A stretch of DNA of 64,000 bases from Melitaea cinxia. Lineage: Eukaryota; Arthropoda; Insecta; Lepidoptera; Nymphalidae. The stretch lies in NCBI RefSeq assembly GCF_905220565.1, contig NC_059406.1, positions 13,526,001-13,590,000 on the forward strand, written 5' to 3'. Below the pieces are notes generated by a model. It was given only the letters and a program-made list of their open reading frames with translations, searched no databases and was not told the origin of the DNA. Shown in pieces: positions 1-10,024 of the stretch. A program made the position numbers and the translations under genes. Position 1 is the first letter of the stretch; every line of letters starts with the position of its first letter.

Positions 1-49
1 TAATTGCAGAAGATTGTGTAGTAACGTCAAAATCTCTCATTTACCCAAA

Positions 50-420
50 GTATTATTTAGTTATTAGACGCCGCGTTGGCGCAACGGTTACAGCCATGGA
101 TTGTACCTGTTGCGCTGGCGGTTGCGGGTTCGATCCCCGCACATGACAAACATTTGTATTGGCCATACAGGTGTTTGTCGTGGTCTGGTTATTTGTGTAG
201 TCCTTGTGGGTTTCCCCACCGTGCCTCGGAGAGCACGTTAAGCCGTCGGTCCCGGTTGCTATCATGTACACCTGATAGCGATCGTTACTCATAGTAGGGA
301 ATATATCCGCCAACCCGCATTGGAGCAGCGTGGTGGATTAAGCTCTGATCCTTCTCCTACATGGGGAAAGAGGCCTATACCCAGTAGTAGGATATTACAG
401 GCTGAAGCGTATTATTTAGT
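50..420 (+). mobile_element. tRNA-derived SINE, apparently full length, with 12-bp TSD
   Basis: The element fills 62-408 and is flanked by the exact direct repeat gtattatttagt at 50-61 and 409-420, as expected for target-primed insertion. Its head has a pol III A-box-like tggcgcaacgg (77-87) and a B box ggttcgatccc (127-137); the B box sits in a T-arm-like hairpin (gcggg/cccgc). The 3' end reads aggcctatacccag and then ggctgaagc, close to the 3' tail of the RTE element downstream. It is therefore read as a non-coding SINE mobilised by an RTE-type LINE. The tRNA-like head is not a working tRNA gene because no anticodon arm or acceptor stem closes. Short frames through it on both strands are spurious. 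Confidence 0.88.
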
Positions 421-878
421 ATTTGAGAATACTCGAATCCCTATTGAATAAATAAAGAACAATATCGAAGATAGTTTCGTTTAGATGTAGTAATACGAAC
501 AACTCACTTTTTCAGAAAATATTACAGCTTCATCCACCCCACGATTCAATGTGGTATGGTTATAATTAAGTCTGAAATTTTTTGTGATTTTAAGATTTTA
601 ATAAAATCCTATCATTTACAGTCGATGATAAAATAAATGTTAAAGAAATTAAACTATTTAATATACACAGCTACCCGAAATGACTCCGTAAATTATCACC
701 TGTCACCCCATTGCTTATGACCTTGTCTATCCTAACCAACTTCCTAGCAATATAAATTTATTCCGCAGAGTGATCAAAGGCGTAGGTGCCTACTGCCTAC
801 AGATCTGTCAGTCTTATTTTGTCCTGTCAAGATATGCTGGAATAACGTAAGATCTTCTATCAAACTATTATTTCCATC
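421..878. other. AT-rich intergenic DNA, no feature seen
   Basis: I see no long frame, tandem repeat or recognised mobile element here. It separates the SINE from the RTE insertion. Confidence 0.6.
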
Positions 879-3104
879 ATTGCTGTAACATGTAATGTAA
901 CGTGGATAAAAGGCATATATTCAGAGATGTCTCAGTGGTTAACAGGTTTAACACCGGCAGCGACCACCGGCTAGTACGGGGCACTCTGAATATATGTCTC
1001 CGAAAGGAGCGGACCCGCTTGATGAAATCTACTCTCTGACCTACGCTGCCCCAAATACTATGTGGCTCCGAGCAGTTTCAGTTGGAACTCCAAAACCGAT
1101 TCGATTCGCTGGAAACTACTAGCGACGTGGACGAGATAACCGACAACGTGGTGAAGACGGTGTGTACACTGGGTCGCAGGCACTTTCCACCAACAAAGCC
1201 AACGAAGCAGTCCAAACTTTCTCCCGAAGCCTTGGATCTGATGCGGCAGAGGCGCGAGTTGCCGGCTGCTTCGCCAGAACAGAGGGCTCTTTCCAAGAGG
1301 GTACGGAAAATTATTCGCCGAGACCTCCGCTGCTCAAATACGAGAGAGGTTGCTACTCTGATTGAGCAGAATAGGGGGTCCAAAGTTTTCCAAAGACCAT
1401 TGGGGAGAAGCCTTCTTGCGAAGCTTAAAACAGCAGATGGCAGAACCGTCTGCTCTCGCCCTCAGGTCCGAGAAGAGGTTGAGAATTTTTATGGACAGCT
1501 GTACTCGTCGAGCGCACGCAAGCCTGCGACTTGGGACACCGAAGATCCACGGGCACCATTGTTGCGCCATTATTCGGAGTGTATCCCGGACTTCGAAGAG
1601 GATGAGATTAGTGCAGCGCTCGGGCAGCTTAAAAACGGAAGGGCCCCGGGGGATGACGGAGTTACCACTGAACTCCTTAAAGCCGCAGGGCGACCTGTCC
1701 TGAAAGCCTTGGCAAGACTATTTAACGCCGTCATCCACCGAGGTACCACGCCGAAGGCGTGGTCCAGGAGTGTGGTGGTGCTGTTCTTTAAGAGAGGCGA
1801 TAAGTCTCTGTTAAAGAATTACAGACCGATCTCACTTCTGAGCCACGTCTATAAGCTGTTTTCGAGGGTTGTTACGAATCGTCTCGCCAGAAGACTCGAC
1901 GAATTCCAACCACCAGAGCAGGCTGGGTTTCGAAATGGCTACAGCACCGTGGACCACATCCATACTGTTCGGCAGATTATCCAAAAGACGGAAGAATATA
2001 ATCAACCGCTGTGTATGGCATTTGTGGACTACGAGAAAGCCTTCGACTCCGTCGAGACCTGGGCTGTCCTGGACTCTCTGCAGAGATGTCATATCGACTG
2101 GCGATATATCGAGGTACTAAAATCTATGTACGACGCGGCGACGATGACCGTTCATGTCAATGACCAAAGAACAAGACCTATTTCCCTCCGGCGCGGGGTA
2201 AGACAGGGGGATGTAATATCACCGAAACTGTTTACCACTGCGCTAGAGGATGTTTTTAAGACCTTGGATTGGGGGGAACGGGGCATCAACGTCAACGGTG
2301 AATTCATCTCTCACCTTCGTTTCGCCGACGATATTGTCATCTTTGCGGAGACGCTGGATGAGCTAGGCCAAATGCTGGCCGGCCTAAACGAGTCCTCCCG
2401 ACGTGTCGGTCTCTGTATGAACTTGGATAAGACGAAAGTTATGTTTAACAACCAAGTCATACCGATACCGGTATCGGTCGATGGCACCCTTCTCGAAGTT
2501 GTTCAGGATTATATTTACCTAGGCCATACTATCCAACTAGGCCGCAACAACTTCGAGAAGGAGGCCGATAGGAGGATTCGGTTGGGCTGGGCGGCGTTTG
2601 GCAGACTCCGTCGAGTCTTCACTTCGAAGATTCCGCAATGCTTGAAGACAAAAGTTTTCGAGCAATGCGTCCTGCCTGTGTTAACATACGGAGCCGAGAC
2701 GTGGACACTGACCAAGGGACTGGTCCACAAGTTTAAAGTCGCTCAACGTGCAATGGAACGGGCTATGCTTGGGGTCTCTCTCAAAGACAGGATTAGAAAT
2801 GAGACTATCCGCGAGAGAACGAAGGTAACCGACATAGCCCACAGAATTAGCAAGTTGAAGTGGCAATAGGCTGGTCATCTGTGTCGCAGGACCGATGGCC
2901 GTTGGAGTAGACGGGTCCTAGAGTGGAGACCGCGTCTTGGCAAACGCAGTGTGGGACGTCCTCCGGCCCGTTGGACCGACGATCTACGTAAGATTGCCGG
3001 TGTAGGCTGGATGAGGATTGCGGAAGACCGGGATGTGTGGCGCGAGCTTGGGGAGGCCTATGTCCAGCAGTGGACTGCGATGGGCTGAAGTGATTGCTGT
3101 AACA
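879..3104 (+). mobile_element. 5'-truncated RTE-clade non-LTR retrotransposon with 12-bp TSD
   Basis: The repeat attgctgtaaca occurs at 879-890 and again at 3093-3104, immediately outside recognisable element sequence, so the insertion spans about 891-3092. The copy starts inside the C-terminal part of the apurinic-type endonuclease domain (motif GSDHRLV at about 956-976) and runs through the whole reverse transcriptase to the end of the RTE frame. The 3' UTR is almost absent, which is normal for this clade. 5' truncation is the usual result of incomplete reverse transcription. The bodies of flanking repeats do not overlap it. Confidence 0.85.
896..3088 (+). pseudogene. RTE endonuclease-reverse transcriptase, truncated, two nonsense codons
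   Basis: One frame runs from about 896 to a stop at 3086-3088, interrupted only by TGA at 1037-1039 and TAG at 2867-2869. The first part is the end of the endonuclease (SDHRLV, the conserved aspartate-histidine motif). The middle stretch, 1040-2866, holds the reverse transcriptase: NYRPISLL, FVDYEKAFDS (first catalytic aspartate, about 2027-2029), GVRQGDVISP, and FADD at 2321-2332 (catalytic pair). After TAG the frame continues for 72 more codons and ends in a typical RTE C-terminus with a GRPPARW block and EAYVQQW. The TAG follows KWQ where I would expect tryptophan, so a TGG to TAG change is likely. No frameshift is seen. The protein would copy its own RNA at a nicked chromosomal site. This copy lacks most of the endonuclease and is inactive. 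Clade assignment is from motifs only. Confidence 0.85.
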
Positions 3105-3663
3105 CATGTTTTTTGCTAACTTAATAACATAAAAGTCATATTTTACAAAAAAAATGCTCTAGATTTATTCGATTTTTTTCATGTATTCTAAAATTAATTT
3201 TTTTTATTCACTCTTTGATCTTTAACACAAGAAGATTTTGTCTATTCTTTTCCTTATTTTTTTCGTATCCAGTTTACTTACACATACATTCAAGAGTGAA
3301 ACATTACCCAAAGAAAGCAATAAACAAATATATAATGTAAAAGTAAAACAAATAGTTACACATAAATCTAAATTTTCTCAGCCTTGATTAAATACGAACA
3401 AAGTCAAGGAAAGAAACCTTCCGAAAAACTAATTTCTTAGAGAAAAAAAAAAGATCAGCCATGCGGAAATAGCATTGTAAATTTGATTAAAAATAACTTC
3501 GGCTTTGTTTTGTTTCGTTCCCGGCTTTTAACGTTGACGCTGAATAAAGCTACATACATACGAACATTTCGGCCAGTGATAGAACGACAATTTTGTCGCT
3601 GAAATTGTAGGAATACATAACAATACGACAACATTATTATTGTCGTCGGCTTATTAAGTATTT
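3105..3663. other. AT-rich intergenic DNA
   Basis: Unique-looking AT-rich sequence. Only small inverted motifs are visible, for example cgacaa and ttgtcg near 3625-3650. No gene is supported. Confidence 0.5.
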
Positions 3664-3780
3664 TGTATGTATGTATGTATGTATGTATGTAGGCATGTAC
3701 GTATGTATGTATTTATGTCTGTGTGTATGTATGTTTGTATATGTGTATGTATGTAAGTTTGTATCTGTTTATGTATGTTT
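3664..3780 (+). repeat. (TATG)n microsatellite, degenerate
   Basis: About 115 bp of tandem tatg units with interruptions (ggcatgtac, tttatgtctg, tttgtatatg). No coding content. Confidence 0.9.
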
Positions 3781-3910
3781 ATATTTTTATGGTGTTTTAT
3801 ATATGAATTATTTGCTCATGTATATACTAAGCCACTAACGTTACTCTATATTTCCTCCCATTTTTCTTCTTTATCTGAATTTTACTGGTAATTGATTTTG
3901 CATACCTACA

Positions 3911-4031
3911 AACGTCTGCTCTTGTACGTCCTAAAGTTGGCTGGTAGAGAATGCTTTTAGCATTAAGTCCGCCTTTTTTACAATTCTATAATGTATTGTG
4001 CAATAAAGTATTAATAAATAAATAAATAAAA
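3911..4031 (+). mobile_element. 3' end of a dispersed LINE-like repeat with AATA tail
   Basis: The stretch contains ctggtagagaatgc, then ttagcattaagtccgcc, then caataaagta followed by (aata)n. Reverse-oriented relatives lie at 7827-7950, 24026-24185 and 37680-37832. All have the AATA tail and a reduced 'pairing' segment, so they are 5'-truncated retrotransposon 3' ends. The parent clade cannot be told from this much sequence. Confidence 0.65.
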
Positions 4032-4035
4032 CATT

Positions 4036-4242
4036 CAACTGAGGTTGAGCACAGCAGGAAGTTTCTTGCTCAAAATCTGGAGCAGCCTGACTGGGTAGAC
4101 CTTGAAGATTACAGCTAAATAATTCAAGCAGTGTTGTGTTCCTGTGGTGAGTAAGGTGGTCAGAGCTCCTAGGTATCCCTAGGTAGGGTCGACAACGCGC
4201 TTGCGATGTTGCAGGCGTCTATATAAACTACGATAATCGCTT
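4036..4242 (+). mobile_element. Dispersed repeat family 'cacagcaggaaa', 5' part only
   Basis: It starts caactgaggttgag, continues cacagcagg, and follows the family through acgcgcttgcgatg to gataatcgctt. In other copies (32762, 47568) the next bases are accatcagg and then a tail gtttgccgacctagttgta. Here the tail is missing and a minisatellite begins instead. Other copies or fragments: 11356, 26619, 54195, 55628 and 58450. The mobilising class is unknown; the A-rich ends suggest retroposition. Confidence 0.7.
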
Positions 4243-5143
4243 CCCAAGCAGGAAACCCCCAGAGTTGACAAAGGGGCCAGGCTTGGGCCAGTACTGGGAA
4301 ACCTAGCTTCGGCGTACCAGTATTGGCCCATGCCTGGGCCAGGCTGCTTAACCCAGCCTCGGCCATGCCAATGATTATCCAACCTTGGGCCAAGACTAGC
4401 TGACCCAGCCTCGGCCATGCCAATGATCACCCAACCTTGGCCCAAGACTGGGCTACCCAGCCTTGGCCATTCATTAGAGATTCAAGCGTGGGCCAAGACT
4501 GGTTAACCCAGCCTCGGCCATGCCAATGATCACCCATCCTTGGGCCAAGACTAGCTAACCCAGCCTTGGCCATTCATTGGAGATCCAAGCGTGGGCCAAG
4601 ACTGGTTAACCCACCCTCGGCCATGCCAATGATCACCCATCCTTGGGCCAAGACTGGCTAACCCAGCCTTGGCCATTCATTGGAGATCCAAGCGTGGGCC
4701 TAGACTGGTTAACCCAGCCTCGGCCATGCCAATGATCACCCAACCTTGGCCCAAGACTGGGTTACCCAGCCTTGGCCATTCATTGGAGATCGAAGCGTGG
4801 GCCAAGACTGGTTAACCCACCCTCGGCCATGCCAATGATCACCCATCCTTGGGCCAAGACTGGCTAACCCAGCCTTGGCCATTCATTGGAGATCCAAGCG
4901 TGGGCCAAGACTGGTTAACCCAGCCTCGGCCATGCCAATGATCACCCAACCTTAAACCAAGACTGGCTAACCCAGCCTTGGCCATTCATTGGAGATCCAA
5001 GCGTGGGCCAAGACTGGTTAACCCAGCCTCGGCCATGCCAATAATCAGCCAACCTTGGGCCAACACTGGCTAACCCAGCCTTGGCCATTCATTGGAGATC
5101 CAAGCGTAGGCCAAGACTGGTTAACCCAGCCTCGGCCATGCCA

Positions 5144-6393
5144 ATGATCAGCCAACCTTTTTTTTTTTTTTTTTTGATATCGCAGGGTAACCCATTTACG
5201 GGTGATATCCAGAATGCCCGGGTAGGCATTCCTAGACCGTATGTCGGCTTAGCACTTGGGGGTGCACTACCGACTAAAACCCCTGCGGGAGCCTTCAGCC
5301 GCTTTAATTGGAGGGTCCCGGATCTGCAGGCAACAGGATCCCTCCAGTGACAGGCTGGCCTCGGCGAAAAGACCAGACTTCTCCTCCATGGGACTGATCA
5401 CGAGGTCGAGTCCGACCTCGGCCAGCCGCGCCGCCTCCTTGTAGTCTCGTCCCCGAGAGTAAACGAGGGTGTCATCCGCGTAGCAGATGACACCCATCCC
5501 GGGGAGGAGACGGCCTCGCAGGACCCAGTCGTAACCAATGTCCCACAAGATCGGGCCCAGCACCGATCCTTGCGGGACACCACAGCCGACTCGCCGCCAC
5601 TCCACGGACCCCGACCGATTCTCGAGGCCCACTTTCCGATCGGAGAGGTACGCCTCCAACAGCCTCCCTAGATACGGGGGCACTCCGAAGAATTTCAGTG
5701 CCTCTCGTATCACTGCGTGCGGGAGGCTGTTGAAGGCGTTCGCGATGTCCAACGACACTGCGACCACCACCTCCCTCCCTTGTTCCGCCTCACCCGTCAC
5801 CGCCCGCAGGCGTTTGAGGGCGTCGATGGTCGACCGGCGCGCTCGAAACCCGAATTGGGATTCCGAGAGTCCGGGTCCCGAGCCCTCCTCCAGGTGCTGA
5901 ACGAGCCGGGAAGCCACTATTCTCTCCAAGAGTTTCCCAGCTTCGTTCAGCAACACCACCGGTCGCACCGACGAAGCCGAGTCCGGGGTCCGCCCTGCCT
6001 TAGGAAGTAGGCAGAGCCGACCCTCCTTCCAGGCCCCCGGGAACTGACCAGACCGCAGGCAGCGGTCAAAAAGTTCCCGGAGGCTGTTGCCGAGGTGCCC
6101 GAGAGCGATCGCAAGTACTCTCCCGTGCACCCCGTCTGGACCCGGCGCCCTCTTCTTACTCCGAAGGCGGGACAACGCCGCCTCCATTTCAGCCTCTGTG
6201 ACGGGTGGGGGAACACCCTCCTCCTCGTCCGGCGTCTGCCGAGCCATCCTGGGTGGCACGAAGCCCTCGGGTTCGTCGGGAAAGAGTTCCCCGACGATCC
6301 TCCCGAGTTGCTCCGGCTGGAGCGTTTCGCTGATGGGGGCCGAATGGGCGCGGAGCTTGTTTCGCGCCCAAATATACATGATCAGCCAACCTT
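5144..6393 (-). mobile_element. R1-like non-LTR retrotransposon nested in the minisatellite, 16-bp TSD
   Basis: atgatcagccaacctt is present at 5144-5159 and 6378-6393. Between them (5160-6377, 1,218 bp) lies a minus-strand element: a poly-A tail (T run at 5160-5175 on plus), a 3' UTR to about 5266, and a reverse-transcriptase frame. It is 5' truncated, starting just upstream of the RT domain with no endonuclease. It is much more GC-rich than the flanks, apart from the minisatellite itself. The insertion postdates array expansion, because the interrupted unit is otherwise exactly 103 bp. Confidence 0.9.
5267..6377 (-). pseudogene. R1-like reverse transcriptase fragment, truncated at both ends
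   Basis: The open frame reads from the 5' truncation point at 6377 to TAG at 5267-5269. Extending it to 6403 only adds residues encoded by minisatellite DNA, so that start is not real. Motifs in order: APGPDGV, RPVVLLN, SQFGFRARRST, VSLDIANAF (first catalytic aspartate near 5747), GVPQGSVLGP, and CYADDTLV with YADD at 5471-5482. About 60 codons after YADD the frame ends and typical 3' UTR follows, so the thumb region and C-terminal part seen in the family are missing. This points to an internal deletion as well as 5' truncation. The sequence around the palm motifs (GYDWVLRG after LW) suggests the R1 clade, but I cannot exclude a neighbouring clade. It cannot encode a complete enzyme. Confidence 0.8.
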
Positions 6394-6633
6394 GGGCCAA
6401 CACTGGCTAACCTAGTCTTGGCCATTCATTGGAGATCCAAGCGTGGGTCAAGACTGGTTAAACTAGCCTCGGCCATGCCAATGAATACCCAACTTTGGAC
6501 CAAAACACATTGTAACGAAATTCGAATAATAAATGTTTACAACACCAAGCAATGTAAAAAGGTTAATAATGTAACCGAAAAAAAGGAATAATTTTAAAAT
6601 AAAGAAAGACTATTGTTATATTTGTTTGTTGTT

Positions 6634-6714
6634 TTATATAGAACTTTTTTTTTTTAATCTTTATTTATAAAGCCATACACCTATATAAGGTTAAGTCGGC
6701 TTATATAGAACTTT
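6634..6714 (-). mobile_element. 53-bp retro-insertion with 14-bp TSD
   Basis: ttatatagaacttt occurs at 6634-6647 and 6701-6714. The 53 bp between (6648-6700) begin with a T run, that is, a poly-A tail on the minus strand, and end ttaagtcggc. This is the signature of an extremely 5'-truncated poly-A retrotransposon insertion. The parent element cannot be identified from 45 bp. Confidence 0.8.
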
Positions 6715-7066
6715 AAGAACTAATGAATTAAATAAGTATGCGAATCAAACATTATAAAAATAAAAATATAGTTTTGAAACTCGTGTCATCATAGCTTATA
6801 GTAGATTACGAATACCTGTTGCGCGAACAGATAAAGTTGTATATTCTATTGTTAAGTTTGTGTCGTATGAAACCATATGAAAAAATAATTTAATTGAAAA
6901 AATTAGCTAACATTATAAAAATAAAGTTTTGGAAGATCCGAAACAAAACAACCTAGTATTAAATACTTATTGTTGTGGAATGTTAATTAAAGTAAAAACT
7001 AAATAAAAAATGAAAACAAAAAAGGAATGTCGGAACTATAAATATGTGTGTAAGACGTAAACCTGA

Positions 7067-7070
<4 letters not shown>
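6715..7070. other. AT-rich DNA with recurring cattataaaaataaa motif
   Basis: The motif attataaaaataaa recurs near 6750, 6912 and 7138, with a weaker copy at 7196. This may be an old degenerate tandem repeat broken by later changes. No gene is seen. Confidence 0.35.

Positions 7071-7135
<65 letters not shown>
7071..7135. repeat. (AT)n microsatellite
   Basis: About 65 bp of uninterrupted alternating A and T. Confidence 0.97.
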
Positions 7136-7141
<6 letters not shown>

Positions 7142-7826
7142 TAAAAATAAAAACAAAGCTTTGTAACTTATAATATATTAAAATAGATATATGAGCATTA
7201 TAAGAATAAATAAAAGTAATATAATATTAGACTATTGTTGTACATATTTAAGTTTATTTGCAAAGTAATCGATAAAATAGTTTTCACGTTTTAATTACTT
7301 CAAAACTTAATATAATTATTTAAAACTTTAAATTGAGTTTTTTTCCATAAATTGATAATCTACAATTTAACTATGAGCTAAATAAATTAACTGTATAATT
7401 TAAAATACTGAAATGATTTAATTTTTAATTGATAGAAAAAAAATATTAATTTTTACAGTCAGTCAGACACGTTTATTTTTCTTTATTATTATTATTTAAG
7501 AATTACTAGAAGCCGTAAATTGATATGCTCAATATATATATGTCTATACACGGAGACAATAGAAAGTGTAGCAAGTAGCAAAGCAACTGTTCACGTGTCG
7601 CGTCGTGTTTGACCTTGAATGCGCAAAACCTTGCGTAGTAACAGATTTTCGGGTCTGCGTAAGCGCGCACTGTCGCCTTGCGTCCCTCTCCACCCTCGCA
7701 CACGCTTCTCGTGCCCTAGAGTACAATAACGAACGAAATGGATTCGTTTGTCTATTTTATTAACGTTTAATTTTGTGTCAAAATAATGCATCAACTTCAG
7801 CCAACTTTAAGACGAGAGAAGAATGA
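7136..7826. other. AT-rich DNA with a GC-richer patch at 7600-7725
   Basis: Mostly AT-rich. The patch at about 7600-7725 (cgcgtcgtg, gcgcgcactgtcgcc, ccctctccaccctcgcac) is unlike its surroundings and gives overlapping minus-strand frames of 60-67 codons in three frames, which argues against real coding. Its origin is not recognised. Confidence 0.4.
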
Positions 7827-7950
7827 TTTATTTGTTTATTCATTTAAATTCTTTATTGTACAATAAATACACTAAAACAAATGTGTACAAAAGGCGGGCT
7901 TAACGCTAATGCATTTTCCACCAGTCAACCTTGGTATGTGCAAGAATGTG
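7827..7950 (-). mobile_element. LINE-like 3' end, AATA-tailed family
   Basis: Reverse-oriented copy of the 3911-4031 family: tttatttgtttatt tail, then attgtacaataaa, then ggcgggcttaacgctaatgc and ccaccagtcaacc. 5' truncated. Confidence 0.65.
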
Positions 7951-8449
7951 TAGTGTGTAGGAGTACAATAAAAAAATAATACAAATAATATAATATAATA
8001 TATGTGATTTTTGATGTATTTACCTATTGTTCAAAAGAAAATAATAATCGAGAGTTTCTTTATTGTTAATACACGATTCAATTATTCATTTGCTGACAAA
8101 CTTATACAAGTATATATTTTATAATATATTTTGATTTTCACGGGCAACCGCAGAGGTTCGTGGAGCATTTGCCTTAGCACTTTTGTCTACAATAGTACCT
8201 GCGCAAACGGTGAAACGACAGCCATATTTTTTCATAATATTTGCTGCTACATACGCTATAACACTACGCTACTGTTGTGTTGAATCAGTCGAGCAACGTG
8301 CTTGCTTCACTCAACGTTTCTAATTTCTTTTAGGTTATTATTAATTTTTTTTTTACTTGTATAATGACGAAAATTGTTATAAATAAATTTAAATTGTTAA
8401 ATTAAACAATAAAAAAATTATAGAGTTAGTACTAATCTCTTGGCTTACT
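7951..8449. other. AT-rich intergenic DNA
   Basis: No recognised element. The region 8150-8300 is a little richer in GC but shows no sustained frame. Confidence 0.45.
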
Positions 8450-9469
8450 GAGAACGAAACTATGTGTTTGTGGCCACCAAAAAAAGATGAAGACAAAAGG
8501 TGAATAAATGGGTTGAACTTGAAATCGTGCCTTTCATGACATGGTTAAAATAACCAATCAGATTATCAGCTAAGCTAGTGAGTATTTACGCACATTAATT
8601 ATTTTATTTATAGTATTAAAATTATCTCGAGACACACCTTGTAATTAACCTTTTAATAGATATCAAAATCGAATTTAATCTTTTAGAAGTTTTAAATTGT
8701 ACAACGTAAATTTGTTTTCGCTAATGTTATTGAATTTCAATTCTAATGTAATGGTGCTCGGTGTAGTAGTAATCGTGTAGTAACATAATTAATGGTTGGC
8801 GTTTCAGAGGATTATAATCAAGGATCACGCCGATTAAAAAATCCTTTAAAACAAATGATGTTGAGAGCACTGAGAGTGAATCTATGATTGATCTAAATAC
8901 TGAGCCTATGCTCTTGTAGTAATTCCTTCCAACGACAATTTAGAAGGAACCTGATAAGAGCGATGAAGCTGCGTGTGAAAGTATAATGGAACCTAAAGGT
9001 ATTACTTACTTAATATTTCCTGAATTAGTTATCATGTAATAATAATTGAAAAATGATACGCGTTTTAGAAATTACACATGATAATTACAAATTGACATTG
9101 AACAAACATATTAATAATTAAGGATTATGTTGTTGTTGTTTTTATTAATATTGTTATTATTATATTTACTTATAGACCAGTACATTTAGCTTTTGAAACC
9201 TAAAAAATTATAGTAGGATGAAACCCATTGGAAAAGAAAGAGAATACAACGAAAATGAAAGGAAAAATAAATGTCGGGAAGTGAGGGGTTATGGGGATAA
9301 AAACGGCTTATGTCGATTTCTGGCTAAACTACAAGTCTTACGGAAATAAGGTAAATGGCAAAGTTGTAGGTAATAAAAAGATATATACATTTTTTATTTA
9401 CACTTTTTTCTTATAAGCTCAAAATTTATCATTTAGGCCCTAAATGCCCTAGGACCTACCTAATGCCTG

Positions 9470-9567
9470 CTCTAGGAGACACCCTAAAATTTAGGGTGTC
9501 TCCTAGAGAGGTCGCACCTCGGCTTATAACAAAGTTGGTGTGGTGGTCGAAGCGCGCGGTCTTCGAC
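9470..9567. repeat. Three consecutive hairpins, including a 39-bp near-perfect palindrome
   Basis: 9470-9508 has 19-bp perfect arms around a single A (arm begins ctctaggagacaccc). It is followed directly by gaggt-cgc-acctc (9508-9520), then by gtcgaag/cttcgac arms (9546-9552, 9561-9567) around cgcgcggt. GC-rich DNA continues to about 9630. It may be the end of an unrecognised DNA transposon. Confidence 0.85.
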
Positions 9568-9630
9568 GCGCTATTACTTTTATTATTATTTACGGGCACG
9601 CGCCCGCGCCGCCCGGCCGGTACCGCCGCA

Positions 9631-10024
9631 ACTGCTATATCTCTGCATTTTAAATTTGTAATATCTTCGAAACTATTAATTTAAATTACATGCTGTGAGC
9701 TGAGGGCCATATTGATCTATATTAAATGCATAACCTGTTTAAGGTGCTTAATTGGATAAGGGTTAATACTGTATTGCTTAAAATCTCGCCGTTAGTGAGC
9801 TATAATTTCACGTAAAAAGTAAAGAAATAAAAAACGGTTATATACTACTATAATGTTTTTTTTTTCACTTTTTACCATTATCAAAGGCTAAAAGCACTGG
9901 TCAATTATTGTACGAAAATATTATACATTTTTAATTTTAAAATAATACATATTACCACGATCATTTATTGTACAATTTCCAGGCATCACAAACTACCTAC
10001 GAACATCTTGCGAAATATTTGCAG
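9631..10024. other. AT-rich DNA
   Basis: Moderately complex AT-rich sequence with no gene and no recognised element. It may be part of whatever element carries the 9470 hairpins. Confidence 0.4.

Larger units (their letters stand above)
4243..6505. repeat. GGCC-rich minisatellite, 103-bp period, interrupted
   Basis: The marker cattcatt recurs at 4468, 4571, 4674, 4777, 4880, 4983 and 5086, always 103 bp apart, and next at 6423. Each 103-bp unit is two related halves of about 52 and 51 bp, each starting gccaagactgg and containing taacccagcc. The left edge (4243-4467) holds more diverged units. The array is broken at 5160-6377 by a retrotransposon; after removing that insertion and its 16-bp duplication, the 5086 to 6423 spacing is again 103. 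Open frames across the array are by-products of the period and are not genes. Confidence 0.95.

Noticed and set aside
62..140. A tRNA gene on the plus strand
   Set aside because: A and B boxes are present but no acceptor stem or anticodon arm forms, and the sequence continues into a SINE body with a TSD.
53..313. Frames of 72 and 86 codons at the window start
   Set aside because: Both cross the SINE on opposite strands; non-coding element.
4169..4445. 84-88-codon minus-strand frames at the left edge of the 103-bp array
   Set aside because: Same cause: GC-rich tandem repeat with few stop codons.
6378..6403. N-terminal start of the R1-like frame at 6403
   Set aside because: These codons come from minisatellite DNA outside the element (TSD begins at 6378), so they are not part of the protein.
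4243..6505. Regular repeats suggesting a CRISPR array
   Set aside because: 103-bp contiguous units without unique spacers, in a eukaryotic transposon-rich context, with no cas genes.
7544..7794. Three overlapping 60-67-codon minus-strand frames
   Set aside because: All frames open at once because the patch is GC-richer; no motif in any of them.
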